This document shows, in pieces, positions 4,562 through 11,661 of a stretch of 14,997 nt of DNA; position 1 is the first letter of the stretch; the number at the start of each line of letters is the position of its first letter. The stretch is from Sediminibacterium ginsengisoli (lineage in GTDB: Bacteria; Bacteroidota; Bacteroidia; Chitinophagales; Chitinophagaceae). The stretch covers positions 1-14,997 of the forward strand of contig CALPSK010000003.1 of the NCBI GenBank assembly GCA_943326215.1. The letters are read 5' to 3'. The notes below the pieces were generated by a model. It did not search any database and had not been told where the DNA came from. It saw only the letters and a list, made by a program, of their open reading frames with translations. The translations under genes were made by a program, and so were the position numbers.

Positions 4562-6661
4562 TTAATTAAGTTTTATATCGTCAAAGTAAAAGGTGAAATT
4601 AGCTGAGCCATCACCCACTGTTCCTAAATCAAAGATCAATACAATTTTTTGATAAGAATTAGAAGTACTAATTGCGCTGTAGTCGAAAGTGATTTCTTCC
4701 CACTCATTTGCTTTAGTCGTTGCTACTTCTTTATCAAAAGCAATATTTCCATCAGTTAAGTTTTCCACTTTTAATAAAAGCTTCGCACCTACTCTTGGAG
4801 AATATACTTTAACCTTAAAAGTTTTATTCGTAGAAAAATCTATGCGGCTATCTAAAGTGATATAACTACCGCCCCAAGATTGCCCAGCACCCTTCACCAT
4901 TTTAGCTACTTTGGCACTGGTGTTGATTGAACCGCTAGCAGGATTGTTTACGATTGTAACATTACCACCATCAAAATTCGTAAATGCATAATTGATTGTG
5001 GATGATTCAAAAGTCAATGGTAATACAAGCGCGTTTGCGTTTGCAGGAACACCAAATTCAACATCATCCCAATAGAATACTTTGCCTGAACCAGCATTAC
5101 CAAAATCAAAGAAGATAGAAGCTTTGTCAAAAGTGTATGCTGTATTTAATGCAGCAGTACCTGTTGCTTGATTGCTAAAATCAAACACCATCGTCTCCCA
5201 CTCATTCGCTTTAGTCGTTAAGACATCCGTTTCAACAGATTTATTAGGATCTGTTTTATCTTCAATTTTAAGTTTAACCTTGATACCAACTGCTGGAGAA
5301 TATACTCTTACGCTCATAGTGGTTGCAGAAGATGTAATTGGAATTTTGCTAGCAAAACCAGCAGGCGTTCCAATGGTCGTACCAGCCCAAGTTTCAGCAC
5401 CATTAACTTTCGTTGTCTTCTTTACTTTATTTGAACTTGAAGTTGGATCAACTGCATCTACTGTGCTGTTATTACCAAAATCAGTCATTGTGTAGTTCAC
5501 AGTTGTTGCATCAAACGTAACTGGTAGATTGATTTGAGATAAAACAACAGCTGCTGGTTTCATCATCACATCATCACAATAGAACACTTTACCAGAGCCA
5601 CCATTACCAAAATCAAAGAAGATAGATGCCTTATCATAATTGTTTGCATAGTTCACTGCTGGTGTACCTGCAGATTGATTAGCAAAGTTAAATTCTAGTA
5701 CTTCCCAAGCATTTGCTACAGTGGTTACAGCATCTGTTTCCACCGCAATACTTCCGTTGTTATGGTCTTCTACTTTTAATTTAACTGTAATACCTGCTGC
5801 TGGAGAATACACTCTTGCTTGCATACTAGATGCGCCAGATTTAAGTGGGATAGCTTTTGCTAAACCCAATGCAGTGCTCATTGTAGTTCCTGCCCAAACC
5901 TCAGCTCCTGCAGTCTTCACTACTTTCATTACTTTATTAGCAGCATCCGCCGGATCTGCAGCAATTGAACTTGCAGCACCACCAAAGTCACCAAAAGTAT
6001 AATCATAGTTTACATCATCAAAGCCAATTGGTAAATCGATTTGCTTACCTACTTTAATTGTCTTAACCACTTGTGAACTTGCAGCGCCACCGCTTAATGC
6101 AACTACTTTCACATCATATGTTCCAGCTTTTGCATAAGTATAAGTGATAGGCTGACCTTCGATGAATGTTTTAAAAGGGATAGGTGTTACATTGTTAGAA
6201 TCTCCAAAAAATACTTTGTAATATGTTTCATATAAAGCAGTTGCATCCACTGTTAATGCTAAACCATTCTGCGCTAAAGTCATTTTTAAATCTTCTGGTG
6301 CTCTAAATGAAACTGTTAAGTCTTGAGTAGCCTCAGTCTTAACCCCCAAGCTATTGTACCCTACAATTTTAACTTTGTAAACACCTTCAGCGTATTGGTG
6401 CACTGTATTTTTACCTGGTAATACTTTAACTGGAGTAGTTGTATTATCACCATAATAAACTTCAAAAGAAGTAACGCCTTCGCCGTTAGGTGTAATTGTT
6501 ACTACACCAGTGTTGTCTTGAGTGATATCATATAAGGCAGTTAATTTAGCCGAGCTAGATACACTATTTAAAAATGATACGTCATTAAATAAGTCTTTTT
6601 GGCAACCAGCTAAAAATAATAGCGAGCAAAAAAGACCAATTATTAATTTATTTGTTTTCAT
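4562..6661 (-). CDS. Large lipoprotein with two PKD-like domains and three tandem jelly-roll-like modules
   Basis: A 699-aa lipoprotein (lipobox LAGC, Cys20, then QKDLF). Residues about 35-118 and 122-204 are two PKD-like beta-sandwich domains (EVYYGDN, KVFFGDSN, closing strands such as YDVKVVAL). Then follow three homologous modules at about 209-366, 378-536 and 546-699. Each has an N-terminal NYxxxxF strand, a WAGTT or WGGSY motif, RVYSP or KVYSP, a KLKVED-like strand, ANAWE/ANEWE, a long IFFDFG strand and a final FYxDD. This pattern fits a carbohydrate-binding jelly roll (CBM4-like), each repeat giving one possible binding site. No glycosidase signature is seen. By place it is the SusE-position surface glycan-binding protein; three sites in a row would give avidity for long beta-glucan chains. 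It lies 23 bp after susD and 17 bp before the PKD lipoprotein. Confidence 0.8.
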   Translation of the reverse strand: MKTNKLIIGLFCSLLFLAGCQKDLFNDVSFLNSVSSSAKLTALYDITQDNTGVVTITPNGEGVTSFEVYYGDNTTTPVKVLPGKNTVHQYAEGVYKVKIVGYNSLGVKTEATQDLTVSFRAPEDLKMTLAQNGLALTVDATALYETYYKVFFGDSNNVTPIPFKTFIEGQPITYTYAKAGTYDVKVVALSGGAASSQVVKTIKVGKQIDLPIGFDDVNYDYTFGDFGGAASSIAADPADAANKVMKVVKTAGAEVWAGTTMSTALGLAKAIPLKSGASSMQARVYSPAAGITVKLKVEDHNNGSIAVETDAVTTVANAWEVLEFNFANQSAGTPAVNYANNYDKASIFFDFGNGGSGKVFYCDDVMMKPAAVVLSQINLPVTFDATTVNYTMTDFGNNSTVDAVDPTSSSNKVKKTTKVNGAETWAGTTIGTPAGFASKIPITSSATTMSVRVYSPAVGIKVKLKIEDKTDPNKSVETDVLTTKANEWETMVFDFSNQATGTAALNTAYTFDKASIFFDFGNAGSGKVFYWDDVEFGVPANANALVLPLTFESSTINYAFTNFDGGNVTIVNNPASGSINTSAKVAKMVKGAGQSWGGSYITLDSRIDFSTNKTFKVKVYSPRVGAKLLLKVENLTDGNIAFDKEVATTKANEWEEITFDYSAISTSNSYQKIVLIFDLGTVGDGSANFTFYFDDIKLN
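4565..6037 (-). repeat. Three tandem coding repeats of about 160 codons
   Basis: The segments 5564-6037, 5054-5530 and 4565-5026 encode the three modules of the 699-aa protein. The first two are clearly the closest pair, at protein and also DNA level (for example the KASIFFDFGN stretch and its codons), while the third is more diverged and lacks the IPL/IPI segment. This suggests an older duplication giving module 3 and a later one giving 1 and 2. Confidence 0.8.
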
Positions 6662-6684
6662 TATATTCTATTTAATTAATGATT

Positions 6685-8208
6685 TTAGTAACCATTGTTT
6701 TGAGGAATACCAGAGATATCTATTTCTGTTTGAGGAATAGGGAAAAGTTCGTGTTTACCTACTATAAATTTAGAACCTAAAGTAGCACTTGCTTTTCCTG
6801 TTCTAACAAGGTCGAAGAAACGATCTCCTTCCATTGCTAATTCTAAACGACGTTCCAATAAAATGTCATTATAAAGTGTCGTACCAGAAGAACTGATGTC
6901 ATGGTTGTTATCCCCAAAAGCCCTGCGACGTACCAAGTTCAAATAGGTTTTAGCTTTTGTTTCATTAGCAGTTGTTGCTTTCGCATTTGCCTCTGCAGCC
7001 ATTAATAAAACATCTGAATAACGAATAATTCTAAAATTGTTTAGATAGTTTAATTCAATTTGACCAGAAGTTTGTCCTTTTCTAGGTAAGTACTTTTGGT
7101 TGTATAAACCAGTATTCTTGTAAGGTGCCACTTGGTAGCTAATACCATAAGAAGGATTAGCAGCCTTATATGCTTCAATGTCTAATACGGTTACATTTTT
7201 ACGTTGGTCACCAGCTTGATAAGCATTTGCTAAATTAGCCGTTGGTAAATTTGTACTCCAACCTGCAGCATAAGGCATATCGGAAGATCCATTAAGACCT
7301 CTGATACCACATTGTTGTACTGCATAATTGCCTTGGCCTCTTGTTGCACCACCCCAGTTATAATAAGGAGAAGTGTTTGAATATTGAATTTCAAAAACAG
7401 ACTCAGGACCATTTTCACCACTCAATAAAAATATTGAACCATAGTTGCTTACTAATGAGAAAGCATTTGAACTAATCACCCCTTCTAATGTGGTAGCAGC
7501 TAAGTCAAACTTATTTTGATATAAGTAAACTTTACCTAAAAGTGCTTGAGCAGCAAATTTAGTAATTCTTCCTTTTTCATTTTGAACACCTGGAAGCGCT
7601 GCGATCGCTGCAGTTAAATCTGCTTCGATCTGCTTATATACATCTGCTTTAGGCGCTCTTTTTAAAGATTTAGAATCAGAAAGAGAAAGACGTCTGTCTG
7701 TGAACAAAGGCACATCACCAAACATTTTAACCAATGTAAAATAATAGTACCCTCTTAAGAAAAGTGTTTCACCAAATAAAGCATCTTTACCAGCAAAGTT
7801 TACTGCAACGCCAGCAGGATTTGCTGCCTTGTATTGATTGATATAATTGGCTCTATTGATACCTTCATATGCAGACTGCCAGATTTCAGTCAATTGTGTA
7901 TTTACAGCATTGTGTGTATAGTCATCAATTTGTTGAAGCGACAATACATCAGAAGCATTTTCGCCACCAGAAACTGCATTATCAGATGCAATTTCACCAA
8001 TAGGAACAACTTGATTGATCCATTGTAATGGTGTGTAAACACTCACCACCATCGATCTATAGTCCGACTCGGATTTTAAATAATCTTGGTCAGTAATTTT
8101 AAATTCTTCGTGTGGATTGTAGTCCACAAATTTTGTGCATGATTCAAGACTGCAAAAAGTAACAATCAGGAAAAGCAATTTTAAATAATTTTTCATAATA
8201 ATATTCAT
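6685..8208 (-). CDS. SusD/RagB-family outer-membrane glycan-binding lipoprotein
   Basis: This 507-aa protein forms the lid over the SusC pore and binds oligosaccharides before import. The signal peptide ends in LESC (Cys24), so it is a lipoprotein. The family's hallmarks are visible: N-terminal NPHEEF region after the Cys, a TPR-like helical core (RGYYYFTLVKMFGDVPLFTD), the C-terminal signature LERRLELAMEGDRFFDLVR (about 451-469) and the ending LFPIPQTEID ... PQNNGY. The length is usual for the family. The start is ATG 8208; a second ATG at 8196 (MKNYLK) gives a more typical signal peptide and may be the true one. It begins 10 bp after the susC stop, so the pair is translated from one transcript. 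Substrate is inferred from the GH16 gene in the same operon. Confidence 0.95.
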   Translation of the reverse strand: MNIIMKNYLKLLFLIVTFCSLESCTKFVDYNPHEEFKITDQDYLKSESDYRSMVVSVYTPLQWINQVVPIGEIASDNAVSGGENASDVLSLQQIDDYTHNAVNTQLTEIWQSAYEGINRANYINQYKAANPAGVAVNFAGKDALFGETLFLRGYYYFTLVKMFGDVPLFTDRRLSLSDSKSLKRAPKADVYKQIEADLTAAIAALPGVQNEKGRITKFAAQALLGKVYLYQNKFDLAATTLEGVISSNAFSLVSNYGSIFLLSGENGPESVFEIQYSNTSPYYNWGGATRGQGNYAVQQCGIRGLNGSSDMPYAAGWSTNLPTANLANAYQAGDQRKNVTVLDIEAYKAANPSYGISYQVAPYKNTGLYNQKYLPRKGQTSGQIELNYLNNFRIIRYSDVLLMAAEANAKATTANETKAKTYLNLVRRRAFGDNNHDISSSGTTLYNDILLERRLELAMEGDRFFDLVRTGKASATLGSKFIVGKHELFPIPQTEIDISGIPQNNGY

Positions 8209-8218
8209 TTAAGCAGAT

Positions 8219-11200
8219 TTAAAATTTAATGTCAAGGCCTAAAGCAAAAGTTCTAGGTTGAGGATACGCACCACGATCTACACCTGTTTCAAGAATTCCT
8301 CCAGGAATTTCAGGATCGTAACCAGTGTATTTAGTGAATGTGTATGCATTTTTAACTTGGAAGTAAAAACGCACTTTATTTAAACCTTTCTTTGTCATTG
8401 ATGCTGGTAATGAATAACCAAATTGTAGGTTTTTAATTTTTACAAAAGAACCATCCTCTACATAGCGATCAGAAACTCTTGCATTGTTATTGTTGTCTAC
8501 AAAAGAATATCTAGGGAAACGTGCGTCATTGGTAGAATTTTCACCAGTCCATCTAGCTAAAATTTCACGAGGCTTGTTGGTGTAGTTCGCGTTTCTCTCA
8601 AATGCTCTGTAAATGTCATTTCCAACAGAAGCATATACAAAAGATACAAAGTCAAAATTACCAACCTGCACATTGACATTCCATCCTAATGTGAATTTTG
8701 CAAATGGATCACCAATTTTAGTTTTATCCAAAGCGTCAATCACATTGTCACCGTTCATATCTACATACTTAATGTCACCTGCTTGTGCTCCAGCTTGTTT
8801 AGGTGAAGCAGCAACTTCGGCAGCATTTTGGAATAAACCATTTGTTTTAAATCCATAAAAATAACCAGGTGTAAATCCTTTTTCAAAAACAGTCACAGAC
8901 TGAGATTGTCCATTAAAATAATAACCACCTAAAATCTTAGCAGTTCCATCAGAATTGGTAGAAGTTACCTCGTTGGTAGCAGTCGTAAATGTCAATGCTG
9001 AATTAAATTGTACTTTTTTATTAGGGCTATTGCGGTAGTTTAATGTTACATCAAAACCGCTGCTCTTAGTGGTACCGATATTCGCTTGAGGAATAGGCAC
9101 TGTACCAAGATATAAAGAAGCAGAAGGTGTAAATAATAAACCATCCACTGACTTATTGAAATAGTCCGCATTGATTGTAAAATGATTATTTGCAAAAGTT
9201 AAATCAAAACCAATATTTGATTGAACTTGTTTTTCCCATCTTAAAGCATTGTTAGCAGCAGATCCAATGGTTGAACCTGTAGTAAATACTTCACCAAAGC
9301 TATAACCATTGCTATTTGCAGTTGGACCATAGCTAGGGCCACCAGTGATGATTCCAACAAATTGAGGGTTTACATTCTCATTACCAGTTGTACCATAACT
9401 TCCTCTTATTTTAAAGAAGTTCACCATTTTGCTACTAAAGAATTTTTCGTTAGAAACAACCCATCCTAATGAAGTGGCATAGAAATTACCAAATTGGTTT
9501 TCTTTACCAAAAGCAATAGATCCATCACGACGCGCAGAAACTGAAGCTAAATATCTTTCACTATAGTCATAGTTTAAACGACCAAAATAAGAAATATTTT
9601 TTCTAAAGTATTGATAGTAGTAACCAGATAATGCATCTGTGTTAGTAGCCGTGTTAGCGCCGGTAGCTGCTGTGAAATCTGCAAACTCCCAAGAATTAAA
9701 TGGAACATCTTGTCTTGTTGCGCCTGCAGCGTTACCAGTTAATTTAGAAGCAGCAATACCACCAATTAAATTAAAAGTATGTTCGTTGCGCTTTAAATTA
9801 TAATCAAAGTAATTCTCAAAAGTGTAATTGAAGTTACTTGTTTTTTCGTGTGCGATTCTGTTGTGTTTACCAACTACAGCAGACCCATCCACATTCATTG
9901 AATTGTCCACGTTTAAAGGACCATAAAATGCAAGTGGGGTAAATGATTTTGCATTACCATCATATTTTGTGTAACCAAAACGAGAAATCAAACTTAAGTT
10001 TTTAGCTACATTGTATTGCAATTCAAACTTACCGTATAATTTAGTACCTGCGTTTTTGTTATAGGTATTTTCAAGTACCGAAAGTGGGTTGAAAATTTCT
10101 GAAAGTAATAAATTACTATACCCGTATTTACTAGCCTTATTAGCTGTATTTAAAAGAGACACAGTAGGGTCAAAATTCAAAGCAGATCCTAATACGCTAT
10201 TGAAAGAATTTTCTGCAATGCCTTTAGATTCTAAAGTCAAAGCACTTGCGTTGATGATTAATTTTAATTTAGCGCTTAAGTCAAAGCTTAAGTTAGCTGT
10301 AAAGTTACCTCTAGTAAAATTAGATTTATCAGCACCGCCAACGATACCTGATTGATTTAAATAACCAGCACTCAATAAATAAGTCATTTTCTCGCTACCA
10401 CCTTTTGCGTTCAAAGAATAGATCTGAACAGGCGCATCTTTAAATACTTCTTTTTGCCAGTTATTACCCACGCCTAAAGTAGATAGGTTAGGGAAGATCA
10501 CTGGTCCACCAGCTGTTGTGCTACCTTCATTGATCATCGCACCATATTCAGAGGCATTTAAAGTACCAATCATATTGGTTACTTGTTGCATACCATAATT
10601 ACTACTAAAAGTGAATTCAGTTTTTTGATTCCTTCTACCAGATTTTGTTGTAACCACAATCACACCATTTCCTCCTTTAACACCATAAATGGCGGTAGTC
10701 GCAGCGTCTTTAAGTACGTTAATGGTTTCAATGTCTGCAGGATTGATAGAATTCAAGTCCACTAGAGATTGTTGCACTCCATCAATAATCACTGTTGGGT
10801 CCGTACCAGTAAATGAAGGAATACCTCTAATTAATACAGTAGGTTTAGCGCCAGGCGATCCACCTTGAATTACGTTTACACCAGCTGCTCTACCTTGTAA
10901 AGCTTCTTCGGTTCTTACAGCGTTAATTTTTTCGATATCGGCGCTTTTAATAGTAGAAATAGCACCAGAAACTTTTGTTATTTTCTGAGAACCGTATCCA
11001 ACTACAATCACATCCTCTAAATTGCTAGCATTGCTAGTTTCTAAAAGAAAGTCAGTTTTGCTAGAAGCGTTCACAAATCGTTCAATCGAAGTCATCCCAA
11101 CAAAAGAAACAACCAAATTGGCTCCTTTAGATGGTATATTAATAACGAATTGACCATTTTGGTCAGATACTGTGGATTGTTTAGTTCCTTTTACAATAAT

Positions 11201-11335
11201 AGTCGCTCCAGCAAGCTGCTCGCCGGTGGCTTTATTATTGACTTTGCCTTTAAACTGGATGTTTTGAGCATATGCCCCCACCATCAAGCATAAAACAAAG
11301 GCAGATGACAACAAAATCCTGAGTTTTAATTTCAT
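8219..11335 (-). CDS. SusC/RagA-family TonB-dependent outer-membrane transporter
   Basis: A 1038-aa outer-membrane beta-barrel that imports oligosaccharides using TonB energy. In order: signal peptide (1-23, cut after GAYA), a carboxypeptidase-regulatory-like domain at about 25-100 (GKVNNKATGEQLAGATIIVKG), a plug at about 105-232 with the SusC marks DVIVVGYGS, EALQGRAAGVNV, VLIRGI and INVLKDAATTAIYG, and a barrel up to the final strand ending in LGLDIKF. Length and motifs are normal for the family. There is no N-terminal STN/secretin domain of the type used for anti-sigma signalling, which fits control by the separate membrane regulator encoded divergently. It is the first gene of the operon; I found no good TAnnTTTG box in the 290 bp before it. 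Confidence 0.96.
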   Translation of the reverse strand: MKLKLRILLSSAFVLCLMVGAYAQNIQFKGKVNNKATGEQLAGATIIVKGTKQSTVSDQNGQFVINIPSKGANLVVSFVGMTSIERFVNASSKTDFLLETSNASNLEDVIVVGYGSQKITKVSGAISTIKSADIEKINAVRTEEALQGRAAGVNVIQGGSPGAKPTVLIRGIPSFTGTDPTVIIDGVQQSLVDLNSINPADIETINVLKDAATTAIYGVKGGNGVIVVTTKSGRRNQKTEFTFSSNYGMQQVTNMIGTLNASEYGAMINEGSTTAGGPVIFPNLSTLGVGNNWQKEVFKDAPVQIYSLNAKGGSEKMTYLLSAGYLNQSGIVGGADKSNFTRGNFTANLSFDLSAKLKLIINASALTLESKGIAENSFNSVLGSALNFDPTVSLLNTANKASKYGYSNLLLSEIFNPLSVLENTYNKNAGTKLYGKFELQYNVAKNLSLISRFGYTKYDGNAKSFTPLAFYGPLNVDNSMNVDGSAVVGKHNRIAHEKTSNFNYTFENYFDYNLKRNEHTFNLIGGIAASKLTGNAAGATRQDVPFNSWEFADFTAATGANTATNTDALSGYYYQYFRKNISYFGRLNYDYSERYLASVSARRDGSIAFGKENQFGNFYATSLGWVVSNEKFFSSKMVNFFKIRGSYGTTGNENVNPQFVGIITGGPSYGPTANSNGYSFGEVFTTGSTIGSAANNALRWEKQVQSNIGFDLTFANNHFTINADYFNKSVDGLLFTPSASLYLGTVPIPQANIGTTKSSGFDVTLNYRNSPNKKVQFNSALTFTTATNEVTSTNSDGTAKILGGYYFNGQSQSVTVFEKGFTPGYFYGFKTNGLFQNAAEVAASPKQAGAQAGDIKYVDMNGDNVIDALDKTKIGDPFAKFTLGWNVNVQVGNFDFVSFVYASVGNDIYRAFERNANYTNKPREILARWTGENSTNDARFPRYSFVDNNNNARVSDRYVEDGSFVKIKNLQFGYSLPASMTKKGLNKVRFYFQVKNAYTFTKYTGYDPEIPGGILETGVDRGAYPQPRTFALGLDIKF

Positions 11336-11625
11336 AAGTACTTGGTTAATTGTGAAAAATCAATTTTTTTGGTTTAAGCCCTAAATAGACTGAATTCAAG
11401 AATGAAAATCATTGTTTCTAGGTTTTTATAACATCTTGTGGAATAGGTCTCCAGATTTTGTATAAAAAGCTTTAACAAACGTTTGCATTCATGAAAAAAG
11501 TAATATTCAGGAAGCTAAAATTGCAGAGATTACCTCATATTACCATAATGTTAACTACATCATTACTACATCAAATTTGATTTATATGCTTAAAACAGGT
11601 AATTTCATTACATCAATACTACATC
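11336..11625. promoter_or_regulatory. Divergent control region between susC and the regulator gene
   Basis: This 290-bp gap must hold the promoters of both the operon and the regulator. I see a perfect palindrome (11476-11485), a 12-bp palindrome ATCAAATTTGAT (11570-11581) and a heptamer array at its right end. I could not find a full TTTG/TAnnTTTG promoter on either strand, so start sites are not assigned. A 29-codon frame (11491-11580) lies in it but has no coding support. Confidence 0.6.
11476..11485. promoter_or_regulatory. Palindrome CAAACGTTTG, candidate operator
   Basis: A perfect 10-bp palindrome in the middle of the divergent region, about 140 bp from both start codons. AACGTT-centred palindromes are typical of LacI-family operators. 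No LacI-type gene is in the window, so the binder would be encoded elsewhere, or the site may be chance. Confidence 0.35.
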
Positions 11626-11661
11626 ATGCATACATCAATGAAAAAAACAACTACTACATCA
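11556..11661 (+). repeat. Array of TACATCA heptamers spaced by whole helical turns
   Basis: TACATCA occurs exactly at 11556, 11567, 11609, 11620, 11631 and 11655 (first base). The steps are 11, 42, 11, 11 and 24 bp; the first four fit whole turns of about 10.5 bp. Two copies touch the possible start codons of the regulator gene at 11626 and 11638. A related TACCTCA is at 11531. This looks like a binding array for a protein that lines up on one face of DNA, perhaps the regulator itself. Confidence 0.6.

Noticed and set aside
5172..6002. Long plus-strand frames of 107 and 93 codons opposite the 699-aa gene
   Set aside because: They are antisense shadows of the repeated modules and mirror the repeat structure.
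7230..7421. 63-codon minus-strand frame inside susD
   Set aside because: Out of frame with susD, which has continuous family similarity through the region.
11491..11580. 29-codon frame starting MKKVIF in the divergent region
   Set aside because: No ribosome binding site, no codon or family support, and it overlaps the heptamer array; chance frame.
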